A stretch of 64,000 nucleotides of DNA, from the NCBI GenBank assembly GCA_946185835.1, contig CAMHKW010000001.1, forward strand, positions 1 to 64,000, read 5' to 3'. The notes under the pieces are model-generated. The model was not told the DNA's origin, made no database searches, and saw only the letters and a list, made by a program, of their open reading frames with translations. This DNA comes from an uncultured Bacteroidales bacterium (lineage in GTDB: Bacteria > Bacteroidota > Bacteroidia > Bacteroidales > Paludibacteraceae). Of the stretch, positions 45,360-55,497 are shown piece by piece. How positions within the stretch are numbered: the first letter of the stretch is position 1; every line of letters starts with the position of its first letter. The position numbers and the translations under genes are program-made.

Positions 45360-47579
45360 ATGCAAGCGATACAGAAAATATTGAAGGTTTTAGGCATCGT
45401 ATGTGTGGTGCTGGTGGCATTAGGACTACTCGTCTCGGTAGCGCTGACGATATATGTCAACCATGGTGCCGGACGCCTGCTTAATCGCGAGGTGACGGCT
45501 AAGTGCGTGGTGTACAACCCCTTTGTCACCTCGCTGAGAATCGTCGACGCTCATGTTTCCGAAACCGACCATGTCACACCTTTTGCTGACTTAGGCAATG
45601 TGTATGTGCGCCTCAACCCATTCTCGCTTGTCGGCAGACATGTCAACATAGGCAGTATCGCTCTCGACGACTTCACCATACGTATTGTCGACCGCGACAC
45701 CTGTTTCAACTTCTCCGACCTGACAACACTCTTTGCCGACGATGACGCTCAGACCGATACTACAGCGTCTGCATGGAAGGTGAGTGTCAGGAATATAGCA
45801 CTTAACGCTGGCGCTATGGAATATAGCGAGCTGCGTAAAGGACGTAACTGGAGATTGGAAAATATCAACCTCAATATCCCGGGTCTGTATTTCGACAACC
45901 GAGAGACACGCGCCGGTCTGAGTTTAGAGTTGCCGCAGGAGGGCGGAGCTCTGCATCTGAGCGGTGACTACAACGCGGCATCCAAATACTTCGCTCTGAA
46001 AGCTAAAATAGCACAAGTGGATGTCAACAGGTTCGTCCCACTCATTCGCGACTACCTCAACATACGCTCTTTAGATGCCATGCTGCAAGGTGAGTTGTCG
46101 GTGCATGGTAATCTCGACGACCCATCGACGATGCGGGTAGGTGCCAATGTCAACGTCGAAGAACTCGACATGCGCGACCGACATCGACACTCGGTGATGC
46201 AACTCTCGCGTCTCAAACTCGAAGCTTCCATGGCACCCAACGACATGCAACTGCATGTCACCACATTAGCTGTCGACAGCCTCAACCTCAACTTCATCCG
46301 AAAGGCTGACACCAATACCCTGAGCGAGCTGCTCGACGTGAAACGTGACACTACCACGCAACAGAAAGATACTATTGGCTCAATGACTATCGATGGTAAT
46401 ACGCTCAGCGTGAGTCCGAATGTCATATTCGATAACCTGACTATCAGTGGTTCACAACTGCATTATACCGACCTTACGCTCAGGTCCGATTTCAGCTATA
46501 CACTTTCCGATATGCAAGTCAGAGCCAAAAACCTGAGTCTGAAAGGCAACAACAACCACGTCATCGTCACTGCCAAACTGCCTGACGGCGGTTCGCTGAT
46601 GGCTAACTGGCGTGGAGCTTTGTCAACCAAAGAGTCCGCAGCAAGGGTGGTGGCTGTGCTCAAGAACGTTAAGTTACGAGACCTCTCACCATGGACCGAG
46701 ACGATGTTCGCATATCCTATCGAAGAAGGCACCATGTCGGTGTCAAGCGACAACAGCCTGACGGCAGGAATGCTCGATGCCGTCGAGATAGTCGACATAC
46801 ACGGACTACGACTGGGTAAGAAACGTAAGTTCACCGACGGGGAAGTGAAGAACGTGCCGCTCAAACTTGGAGTCGACCTGCTGCGCGACATGAACGACAA
46901 CATCAAACTCACCCTACCCATCAGCGGTGACCTCTCCTCGCCTGAGTTCTCGTATGGAAAGATCATAGGCAGGGCTATAGGTAATGTGCTGCTCAAAGCC
47001 ACCGCTGCTCCTTTCGTGGCTATGGCTAATGCACGACAAATACCTGCCGACGACCTCACAAGACTCAGTGTCGACCCTCTACAACCCGATTTCGACCTCG
47101 CACAATACGAGAAGTTAGACGTCATAGCACAGATGATGCAAGATAAACAAGAACTGCAACTCAAACTCACACAGCAGTTCGCACTCAATGATGCCGTCCG
47201 ACAACGTGCTGTCTTCGACCTCAAACGCGACTTCTATAGCCAATCTCAACCCGACAAGATAGGAAGACTCACACTGGTGGATATCGAAAAAATAAGAGCC
47301 ATAAAAGACGGAAATGCCGACTTCCAAGCTTACGTCAAACAAACGGTTGGCACTAAAGGACAACTCACACAGCGAGCACTCAACTACTACGGAGAAGACA
47401 AGATAAAAGACGAAGTGATAGAGGCGGCTAAACGTCGTAACGAATTTGTTATGCGGTATCTGACTCAGCAGAAGAACATAGATGCCGACAGAATAGAGAT
47501 ACTGACTCTGACCGAAGACGAACTGGCAAACTTCAAAGACAAACCCTGCTATGCCGTAGAGGCAATAGTGAAGGAGTAG
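45360..47579 (+). CDS. AsmA/DUF748-like envelope protein
   Basis: A 739-residue protein anchored by one N-terminal membrane helix (VLGIVCVVLVALGLLVSVAL) with a large periplasmic part. The repeated beta-strand pattern, for example YVRLNPFSLVGRHVNIGSIA and IALDDFTIRIVDRDTCFNFS, is typical of AsmA/DUF748 proteins, which span the periplasm and are linked to lipid transport or outer-membrane assembly. The C-terminal 150 residues are charged and end with DADRIEILTLTEDELANFKD, with an OmpA-like flavour. Exact role unknown. Confidence 0.82.
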   Translation: MQAIQKILKVLGIVCVVLVALGLLVSVALTIYVNHGAGRLLNREVTAKCVVYNPFVTSLRIVDAHVSETDHVTPFADLGNVYVRLNPFSLVGRHVNIGSIALDDFTIRIVDRDTCFNFSDLTTLFADDDAQTDTTASAWKVSVRNIALNAGAMEYSELRKGRNWRLENINLNIPGLYFDNRETRAGLSLELPQEGGALHLSGDYNAASKYFALKAKIAQVDVNRFVPLIRDYLNIRSLDAMLQGELSVHGNLDDPSTMRVGANVNVEELDMRDRHRHSVMQLSRLKLEASMAPNDMQLHVTTLAVDSLNLNFIRKADTNTLSELLDVKRDTTTQQKDTIGSMTIDGNTLSVSPNVIFDNLTISGSQLHYTDLTLRSDFSYTLSDMQVRAKNLSLKGNNNHVIVTAKLPDGGSLMANWRGALSTKESAARVVAVLKNVKLRDLSPWTETMFAYPIEEGTMSVSSDNSLTAGMLDAVEIVDIHGLRLGKKRKFTDGEVKNVPLKLGVDLLRDMNDNIKLTLPISGDLSSPEFSYGKIIGRAIGNVLLKATAAPFVAMANARQIPADDLTRLSVDPLQPDFDLAQYEKLDVIAQMMQDKQELQLKLTQQFALNDAVRQRAVFDLKRDFYSQSQPDKIGRLTLVDIEKIRAIKDGNADFQAYVKQTVGTKGQLTQRALNYYGEDKIKDEVIEAAKRRNEFVMRYLTQQKNIDADRIEILTLTEDELANFKDKPCYAVEAIVKE

Positions 47580-47924
47580 TCGACTTGCCACAAAAAAATG
47601 TGGCGCTAATTGCTTATGTGAAATCTTTTGCGTAACTTTGCAGCCGTCTTTTGGAGTGCAACCCTCGTTGGAACGCGGTCGTCCCCGCCCGCAACCATCC
47701 GTTGGAACGCGGTCGTCCCCGCCGCAACCAAATCAGGTAATTAGTGTGTGGACGTGTTTAGCGGAAACAGAAGAAGGAAACAGAAGAAGGAAATAAAGAA
47801 TGAAAGCAAAGAATCTGTTCTAATCTGCGAAATCTGTTAAATCTGCGGTAAAAGAAAAATCTGCGGTAAAATAAGCAATCAGCAATAACAATAACAACAA
47901 TATAAAATCATAAATCATTTTATC
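47580..47924 (+). promoter_or_regulatory. mdh leader region with promoter and repeats
   Basis: -7 box TAACTTTG is at 47633-47640. A 31-32-bp repeat (CGTTGGAACGCGGTCGTCCC, then CGCC and GCAACCA) occurs at 47666-47697 and 47700-47730. AATCTGCGGTAAAA occurs twice near 47840-47875. No open frame in this gap looks coding. Confidence 0.6.
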
Positions 47925-48866
47925 ATGTCAAAAGTAACAGTTGTAGGTGCCGGTAATGTAGGTGCCACATGTGCAAACGTATTGGCAGTCAATGAAGTTG
48001 CCAACGAAGTATGTCTTATCGACATCAAAGAAGGTCTTGCCGAAGGTAAGGCAATGGATATCATGCAGACAGCTCAGCTCATGCAGTTCGATACCGTAGT
48101 TGAAGGTGTTACCAACGACTATTCTAAGACTGCAGGCTCGGATGTCGTCATCATCACTTCAGGTATACCCCGTAAGCCCGGTATGACACGCGAAGAGCTC
48201 ATAGGAGTCAACGCCGGTATCGTGAAGAGCGTAGTAGGACAAATCCTCAAATACTCGCCCGACGCTATCTTGGTTGTTGTCAGCAACCCAATGGACACTA
48301 TGGCATATCTTACACTTCATGCTCTGGGACTGCCGCGCAACCGCGTCATCGGTATGGGTGGTGCACTCGACTCAGCTCGCTTCCAGTATTTCCTCGCTAA
48401 AGCGCTGGGCTGCAACCAAAACGACGTCGATGGCTTCGTCATCGGTGGTCATGGCGACACTACTATGATACCTATGGCTCGCTTCGCTACCTATCGCGGA
48501 GTGCCTGTCTCAGAGTGCCTGTCGGCTGAGAAACTCGACGAAGTCGTTAAGTCGACTATGGTGGGTGGAGCTACACTCACAGGTCTGCTCGGTACTTCGG
48601 CTTGGATGGCTCCCGGTGCTGCTGCCGCTTCTGTGGCTGAGGCTGTCATCAAAAACCAATGCAAGATGATTCCTTGCTCAGCTGCTTTGGAAGGCGAATA
48701 CGGATGCAAAGACATCACTATCGGTGTGCCTTGCATCATCGGTAAGAACGGTATCGAGAAGATCGTCGAACTCCCGCTCAACGACAAAGAGAAAGAGCTG
48801 TTCGCCGCTTCAGAAGCCGCCGTACGTAAGACTACCAGCGTGCTGCACGAAATCAATGCCCTCTAA
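47925..48866 (+). CDS. mdh: Malate dehydrogenase
   Basis: NAD-dependent oxidation of malate to oxaloacetate, or the reverse in succinate-forming anaerobes. The 313 residues have the Rossmann opening VTVVGAGNVGATCANVLA, LIDIKEG, the active-site arginine loop ITSGIPRKPGMTREELIGVN, VVSNPMDTMAYL, and the catalytic His in VIGGHGDTTMIPM near residue 175. This is the LDH-like MDH of Bacteroidota. A very strong terminator follows. Confidence 0.95.
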   Translation: MSKVTVVGAGNVGATCANVLAVNEVANEVCLIDIKEGLAEGKAMDIMQTAQLMQFDTVVEGVTNDYSKTAGSDVVIITSGIPRKPGMTREELIGVNAGIVKSVVGQILKYSPDAILVVVSNPMDTMAYLTLHALGLPRNRVIGMGGALDSARFQYFLAKALGCNQNDVDGFVIGGHGDTTMIPMARFATYRGVPVSECLSAEKLDEVVKSTMVGGATLTGLLGTSAWMAPGAAAASVAEAVIKNQCKMIPCSAALEGEYGCKDITIGVPCIIGKNGIEKIVELPLNDKEKELFAASEAAVRKTTSVLHEINAL

Positions 48867-48920
48867 GAAAGGCATGCGAAACATACGAATGACCTATTTT
48901 GGTTTTTAACAGCATTGAAT

Positions 48921-48966
48921 AAAAAAGCTATAGAGTCATAACACCTTATGGCTCTATAGCTTTTTT
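48921..48966. terminator. Strong terminator after mdh
   Basis: A 21-bp stem (AAAAAAGCTATAGAGTCATA and its complement, one G-U pair) with loop CACC and T-run. Confidence 0.93.
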
Positions 48967-49075
48967 AATCTCAAAACGGTCATTGGAATTTATTGTTTAG
49001 ACTCAATATCTCTTGCAGACTTTGAGTTTAAGATTTCTTCTATCAACCTTATTTTCAGCCTAATAGCCATTTGGG

Positions 49076-49153
49076 TTAAAAATCAAGCTAACCCCCTGTA
49101 TGTCAGCGCGTAAGCCCCGCTTTGTTCCTGTCATGTTCCTGTCTACTTCCTGT
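49076..49153 (+). repeat. 78-bp dispersed element, copy A
   Basis: Begins TTAAAAATCAAGCTAACCCC and, 50 bp on, has three TTCCTGTC-type motifs (49126-49153). A diverged copy with identical spacing lies inverted at 59202-59279. Both ends match well (17 of the first 20 and 25 of the last 28 bases); the middle does not. Confidence 0.7.
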
Positions 49154-49225
49154 GTAGAGCCTGTTAAGGATACATAATGCTTTGTAAATAACCGCTTTAT
49201 AAATCTATCAAAGTCCGTTTTTTTA

Positions 49226-49318
49226 GCTAACTTCTAACAGACACCGCCGTTCTAACTTCTAACAGGCACCGCCGTTCTAACTTCTAACAGGCGCAGCCGG
49301 TCTAACTTCTAACCTCTC
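49226..49318 (+). repeat. 25-bp TCTAAC-type repeat, locus 3
   Basis: Units at 49226, 49251, 49276 and 49301 (partial), with tails ACACCGCCGT, GCACCGCCGT and GCGCAGCCGG. The array ends two bases before the ATG at 49321. Confidence 0.9.
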
Positions 49319-49320
49319 CT

Positions 49321-50913
49321 ATGCTCCTCACCCTTTGTCTTTTACTTCTTTTGTCAGCCTTTCCGGGCAGTGGTGATTTGGCTCGATTAGATTCGCTTAT
49401 ACTCAAGCAGGAAGCCATGTCAACGGCGTATGTCGACAGCCTCAGCCGCTTGTCGAATCCTGACCCGTATACATATAACCGCATGATGTACGAGGCGTAT
49501 TCCGTTTTCTGCTACGATAGCGCTTATCATTATCTAAGCAAGAATATCGAGCTGTCTGACGAGTTGAGCAATGAAAGACGCCTGCAGAACGACCTCGACC
49601 TGTTGCGTCTGTTGTCTGCCGCAGGGTTGTTCTTAGAAGCTGAGCAGGTCAAGGTACGATTAGAACAAGCAATGACATCAGGTGTGACTTTTACCGAGCG
49701 GCAGCAGGTCTTGTTCTTTCGCTATTCATGCGACCTGTATCTGCACTTGTCCGAATATACACATAGTCCCTATAGCGAGCGTTATATGTGTCGCCACAGA
49801 CGATATCGAAAGCAACTTCTCGAGGTAACACCCACCGATAGCTACGAACATGCCTTTGCCTTGGCTACCGCACGATGTGACGAAGGACAATACGACGAGG
49901 CTATCAGTCTGATAGAAGACCTATTGCCCTCTCTACACTCAGGTACGCGTATCTATAGCGTGATGTCATCGACATTGGCTTATTTCTATCTGATGAAAGG
50001 TGACCGACAGATGCAGAAGCTATACCTCATCCGTGCTGCGCAGAGCGACTTGGAAGGCAACATCCGCGAGACGAGTGCATTGCGTGCATTAGCAGTCTTG
50101 CTTTACAACGAAGGCGACATAGTACATGCCTCTACTTATCTGTATATCAGTGTCAACGATGCTAAGTTCTATGGGTCACGTCTGCGTACTTACCAGACAG
50201 GCAGTCTCACGCCCATGATGGCATCGGCATGGCAACGCGAGCAGTCGCGCAGTAGCAGACTGATGGTGTATCTGCTATTAGGAGCCTTGTTGCTGTTAGT
50301 GATATTAGTGTCGGCAGTGGCGGTGGTGTATTCCTCGCTACGTAAAGTGCGACGCACACAGGCGATGGTAGAGAATCAAAACCGACAAATATCCGACATC
50401 AACCGTCAGCTCTCCGAGCAGAACCTGCAAATAAAAGAGTCGAATAAGATACGTCTGGAGTATATCTCGCGATTCATGCGACTCAGTAGCAGCTATATCA
50501 CCGAGACCGAGCGTCTGCGAAGGCACCTGAGTAAGCTGATGACAGAAGGCAAACATGCAGAGGTAGCAAAGCTACTTAGGCAAAACGATAACGACACTAA
50601 GAACGTCCAGCTTTTTCAGCAGAATTTCGACTCTGCCTTCCTCAATATCTATCCCACTTTCTTGCAGGAAGTCAACCGTCTGCTGCGTGACGACTGCCGT
50701 ATCGAACTCAAAGGCTCGGAACGCATGACCACCGAGTTGCGTATTTGTGCACTGATACGTCTTGGCATCTCCGATAACCAGCAGATAGCCGAAATCCTGC
50801 GCTCCTCGATAACCACTATCTACACCTATCGCTCCCGTCTGCGACAGAAAGCTGTCAACCCCGACACCTTCGCCGCCGACATCCTTCGCATCGACGCCGC
50901 CCTCGAAGGCTGA
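49321..50913 (+). CDS. Membrane-bound DUF6377-type regulator with LuxR-like HTH
   Basis: A 530-residue protein: signal or first membrane segment (LLTLCLLLLLSAFPGSG), an N-terminal sensor of TPR-like helices to about residue 315, one membrane helix (LMVYLLLGALLLLVILVSAV near residue 320), and a coiled coil (QNRQISDINRQLSEQNLQIK). The cytosolic C-terminal domain is helix-turn-helix-like (ALIRLGISDNQQIAEILRSS, then TIYTYRSRLRQKA). This layout matches DUF6377 Bacteroidota regulators. It faces the convergent surface operon 44 nt away and could be its sensor; that link is only positional. Confidence 0.8.
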   Translation: MLLTLCLLLLLSAFPGSGDLARLDSLILKQEAMSTAYVDSLSRLSNPDPYTYNRMMYEAYSVFCYDSAYHYLSKNIELSDELSNERRLQNDLDLLRLLSAAGLFLEAEQVKVRLEQAMTSGVTFTERQQVLFFRYSCDLYLHLSEYTHSPYSERYMCRHRRYRKQLLEVTPTDSYEHAFALATARCDEGQYDEAISLIEDLLPSLHSGTRIYSVMSSTLAYFYLMKGDRQMQKLYLIRAAQSDLEGNIRETSALRALAVLLYNEGDIVHASTYLYISVNDAKFYGSRLRTYQTGSLTPMMASAWQREQSRSSRLMVYLLLGALLLLVILVSAVAVVYSSLRKVRRTQAMVENQNRQISDINRQLSEQNLQIKESNKIRLEYISRFMRLSSSYITETERLRRHLSKLMTEGKHAEVAKLLRQNDNDTKNVQLFQQNFDSAFLNIYPTFLQEVNRLLRDDCRIELKGSERMTTELRICALIRLGISDNQQIAEILRSSITTIYTYRSRLRQKAVNPDTFAADILRIDAALEG

Positions 50914-50956
50914 TGTCAGACCTGCTCCGCCTATTAGATGTTAGACCGCTACACTG

Positions 50957-52024
50957 TTACCAGTGTTTGGTGCCGGGGTCGCGTTCGTCACCATAGGGTC
51001 CGCAGATGATACATTTCTCTTTGAACAGCACACCAATGAGCACCGTCACTCTGATACCAGCGTATACATTACGCAGTTGATACGGCTTAAAACTCTCTGA
51101 CGCGAAGGCGTGCTTGAATTGATAAGTAGGGAAGTCCCATTTGCTCGCGTCAGGGACATAACACAGAGCACCTTGACTGTCTCTGACTACGTTGGGTAGG
51201 CTGATGTCGGCAAATGCGGCAACTCTTATACGCCAGTCGAACACGTTTCTTATCCTATAGCCTTCCGGCTGAGGATTCGACCATTCCCAACCTATCTCAA
51301 GGTGAGCCAACATATCGAAGCGCAGCTTCAATGCTTCTTCTTTCTTGTTTATTGGCACGTCTTTTCTCATCCCGTGGTTGTCCATCTCACGGAAGATACC
51401 GAAGTAGCGGTCGTAGACAGCTTGTGTAGAGCCCGTGAGGTCGACTTGCGTCGCTCCCATCCATGCCATCTGCATCCGTATGCCGGCAAGGTAGTACGGC
51501 GTGCCCTTGAAGATGCTATAGTCGAACGCCTGTCCGACAAGCAGAGGTATGTCGAAATAGAAGAGCGAGCTCCTGTCAGTGCGGCGGTAGAAGTCGAATT
51601 GCATGTCGTAGTGGAAGGTGTCGCGCTGTCCCGTCCATGAGTCGGATACGTTGTATTTCCATAGAGTGGTGTCACCAACGCCGGTCTTTAGCTTCTGATA
51701 TCTTATTCCGAAGCCTGCCTGAAAGAGCAGACTGTGATGTTGGTATTCGATGGCAAGTCCAAGTCCGTTGCCGTATCCGTTCGTTGCCCCTACGAATGGT
51801 GCATTCTGTAAGACGGTAGCATAAGAGCCGTTGCCATAGAAGCCTACAAGCAAGTGCTCGCCCGCATACTGACCGGTGCGCAAGCCGGTCTGAATGTTGA
51901 GCTTGTCGGAGTAGTTGGTGCCACCGCCACCAAGCAGGTCACGCGGACGACGCCACGCATCGGCTTCGGTAGCAACACATAGCAGCACCAATATCGATAA
52001 TATGTGTATTGCAATATCTCTCAT
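50957..52024 (-). CDS. Outer-membrane barrel protein coupled to the adhesin
   Basis: A 355-residue exported protein: signal peptide (MRDIAIHILSILVLLCVATE then ADA), then alternating strands rich in aromatics (LLVGFYGNGSYATVL, LGLAIEYQHHSLLFQAGFGI, SLFYFDIPLLVGQAFDYSIF). It ends in IRVTVLIGVLF followed by a short tail with two Cys. It starts with the ATGA overlap (52021-52024) of the adhesin stop, implying coupled translation. Bacteroidota adhesins are often paired with an outer-membrane partner such as SprF/PorP; this protein lacks that family's usual N-terminal signature, so the parallel is only in arrangement. Confidence 0.72.
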   Translation of the reverse strand: MRDIAIHILSILVLLCVATEADAWRRPRDLLGGGGTNYSDKLNIQTGLRTGQYAGEHLLVGFYGNGSYATVLQNAPFVGATNGYGNGLGLAIEYQHHSLLFQAGFGIRYQKLKTGVGDTTLWKYNVSDSWTGQRDTFHYDMQFDFYRRTDRSSLFYFDIPLLVGQAFDYSIFKGTPYYLAGIRMQMAWMGATQVDLTGSTQAVYDRYFGIFREMDNHGMRKDVPINKKEEALKLRFDMLAHLEIGWEWSNPQPEGYRIRNVFDWRIRVAAFADISLPNVVRDSQGALCYVPDASKWDFPTYQFKHAFASESFKPYQLRNVYAGIRVTVLIGVLFKEKCIICGPYGDERDPGTKHW

Positions 52025-55000
52025 GGACCAACAATGACTCTTATGTGTCTATCAGGTTCGTATGTCGAGTCGTCGGAATGCAGAACGAACAGATAGCAGC
52101 CTACCTCATCGGGTATGGTCACCTCGAAGGCGTTCTTGTCGCCTGCCGTGAACCGACCGCCTTGTATGTAGCGCAAGCCGTCGCAAGAATATATCTTATA
52201 GATGCCATCTTTGCCGTGTGTGAGTATGTTTACCACAGGATGACCTGACACCACGAAGGTGGGCACTACCGACAGGTAGTCGAGGGCAGGAGCTATGGTG
52301 TCGACGGCATCGTAGAAGATGGTGATGGGGCAGGTCTGATAACTCTCTAACTCGCCCGGACGGGTGAGACGTACGTAGTATTCCGCTGTATCCACTATCA
52401 GCTCTTGAGGCAGATATAGGTATTCGTGCGTCTCGCCGATAAGTGCTTCGCCATCCTTATACCATTGGTACGTGTCGAAGGTGTAGCCACCGTTGTATGC
52501 TGTCGATAAGATGGCTATCACATCACGAAAGCGCTGCTCTGTCACCCACGACGGATAGCTCAGAATGATATCTGTTGACGTATGCTGTCGGATGCTGTCC
52601 TGACAATAGGGGTTGAATACATAAAGGTCTATCGGATAGTGTTCCGGACGCGGGTATTGAGTGCGGTCGTTGTTGCGCAGAGGCATCGCAATGACTAAAG
52701 TGTCGACGTTGTCAATAGTGCCGTGAACGATGTCTTCGAAGCCCTGACTATGTCCGAAATCGTTGTAGTAGAGCGAGAATTCTATTGGGTCTTCGCCGCT
52801 ATATGAGAGGTATAACTCGTATGCATCGTTGTCGGCACATATCGAGTCCGCCCAAATAGATGGGATGGTGTACTCAATAACGTCAAGGTCGAGCGTGACG
52901 TAATGTTTGCAGCCCCATTGGTTGAGAATAGTGTCGTTGTAATGCCCCGAGCTGTCGTATGTCTTACCGTAGATCGTGATGCTCTCACCCTCGCATATAC
53001 TGTCTGTGATATACTCTGAGGTGGTATCGTTGACCGTGAGGTAGAGGTGGAAGACGCTGTCGCAACCGTTTACGGTAAGCAGACTGTCGTAGTAGAACCC
53101 TGCTTCGCGAAGCTCACGCCCGTGGAAGTCATAACTCTCGTCAACGCAAATGCTGTCCTCTGTCAGAGTAAAGTATGTTGGCAATACAGTCAGTTGCAAC
53201 TCATATATGCTATCGCACCCGTATACCGTCGTGAACCTGTCGTAGAAGGTGTGAATACCCTCAGTAAGCTTACCATATTCATGCTCTCGCCATAAGTACG
53301 TCTCGTTGTCGCAGATAGTCATGTAATCTATAAAGTAGTAACTCTGCTTTACAAACACATCCACATGAAATGCGGAATCACATCCGTTTATGGTTGTGAA
53401 TATGGTGTCTAAGTGATTCCAACCTAAAGATAGTTGATAGGTCCCTCCATGCCAATGATATGTCTCGTTGCTACAGATGCTATCGCTCTTGTCGGTTATG
53501 TCGTATGTAGGGTTGATTGTCAGATGATACAGATAGGTGCTATCGCATCCTTCAGGCGTGGTTGCATATAATTCAATATAATCCCCTAATTCGTTGTTTG
53601 GTATAGCCATACCCGGTTCCCAAACTACCATTTTTGTCTCTGCTAAGTGGTAAAGCGTTTCGTTGTCGCATATAGTGTTGAATATGTTGTAGCGATAAGC
53701 AGGTTTTACATACAGTCGAAGCATATACACCGAATCGCACCCATAAGTTGTGGTGGTTAGCGAATCATAGTAGATGCCAGTCTCGTTGTATGTTTTGCCT
53801 CGCCATTTATAGCCGTCAGCGCCAAAGCATACAGCTGTGTCAGTCACAAAAAGATATGTCGGATGAATAGTTAAATTAAGGTGTACCAAACTGTCGCAAC
53901 CATATATGCTATACAGCAGCTTATCATAGTGGTAGAAGCCGGGTTCCCCACTAAAAATTGAATCATTGAAATCAAAGTATTCATTATCGCAGATATCAAT
54001 ATTCAGTGTCTTTTCGTACTCTTGATGAACAGATACCGTAAGCTCTAAAATACTGTCACAACCCAATACGTTCTTGAGTGTATCGCGGTAAAGACCTGAA
54101 GAGTATATAGGTTTCAGCTTGTTTACTTCCGTAGGGTGTATGTATGGCAGATTTTTGTTGCATATATCAATATGCAATGGTGTAATAATCTTGTCGATGA
54201 CAGTGAGATGTAATACCTCAATGCTGTCGCAGCCATATTGTATGCTTTTTTGATTGATTTTGACGGTGTAAGTCCCACTCGTGTTGACCGATAAGTCATG
54301 GTTGCCAAAGTCGCTAAATGGTGTTTGCTCCTGACAGATGGTCAGATAGTGTTCGTAAGTGACTGTGGGAATGACTGTGAGATTTAGTCTGATGATACTG
54401 TCGCAGCCGACAGCGTTGCTGGTTTGTAGAGCATATACGTCAGAGTATTTCCACCCGATACCGGCTTGCTGCTGAGGTAGCTCGATGACTTTCTCATGTT
54501 TGCCAGTATTGTCGGTCAGACTCCACGTAAATGGCATCTCGCTCTCGCAGACGGTGACGTTGATATCTTCAACATAGGTGGGCAGAATACGTAGGGGCAG
54601 GTGAACGATACTATCGCATCCGAAAAGTGTATGTAGAGTATCCGTACATATAGTATCAAACGGAAAAGCCAGATTAGATGGTATATAGATTATTTTATCG
54701 AACGTACCTTTTTTCGAGTCGCTTAACTGCCAACGATATGGGACTTTATCTTGACATACTTCTATTTTGTCGATTGTTCTTTCGTACCGCTCATGGACAT
54801 TTACCACAAGTGTATATGTGCTGTCTTGCCCTTCAATGGTTTTGTTGGCATCGATGATAGTGTGTTCCCCGACCGGCAGATTTCTAATGATAGTGTCTTT
54901 AAGGTGCCCGTTCCACTGATATTCTTCGCCAAAGCAGAGGTCGATGTTTGTGGTGTTAGCGAACGACTGTTGTACTGTAACCGTGCAAGTATATATACTG

Positions 55001-55497
55001 TCACATCCTTGTATGGTCTTTTTTGTAAGTTCGAAAGTGTGCTGACCAACAGGAAGAACTCCATGATTACCATCGTGCCAAACGAACTCGTCTTTGTCGC
55101 TGATGGTTGTCTTTTCGTTATAATGGTACGACTTAAAGACTTGAAGATATAGGATAGAATCGTATTCGCAATGCTGTGGTGTGACTACATGTATGGTGTC
55201 TTTATATATAGTGTCGCCGATAATGCCTGCGTAGAAAGTTTTGGTGCCACCGAAATCAATGGTAATGGGTTCGCATCCGGCATCTTCAATACGGATATCA
55301 TTGTCAGGGTATACTATAAGGTCTAAAAAACTAACATCAAAGCATTTACTGTTAGGAACAGTGTCGGAGTATAATCCTGTTTCAGTCAGATTATGTATTT
55401 TATTATGTACAAGCCATTCGTAGGGAGCATCTGCATTGCAGATAGCTATGTATGTGGTGTCCCTTCCTACACTATTAACAGTGAGGTTTATTGTCAC
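52021..55497 (-). pseudogene. Giant GCDS-repeat adhesin, C-terminal part (frameshifted)
   Basis: 1158 codons lacking a signal peptide. About 14 repeats of 60-75 residues follow the theme ICxNExYxW...G.Y.DTL.T.YGCDSIY.L.LTV, for example TICDNETYLWREHEYGKLTE and TVYGCDSIYELQLTV. The last 90 residues form a beta-rich tail (GIYKIYSCDGLRYIQGGRFT, ending RHIRVIVGP) like a type IX secretion sorting domain. The nominal GTG start lies in the middle of a repeat (YGCDSIVTINLTV), and the same frame continues upstream without a start, so it is the downstream half of the gene beginning at 58091. Confidence 0.85.

Noticed and set aside
55494-55497. GTGA stop-start overlap as coupled translation of two adhesin genes
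   Set aside because: The GTG lies inside a repeat consensus that continues upstream in the same frame, and the downstream product would lack a signal peptide; a frameshift explains more.
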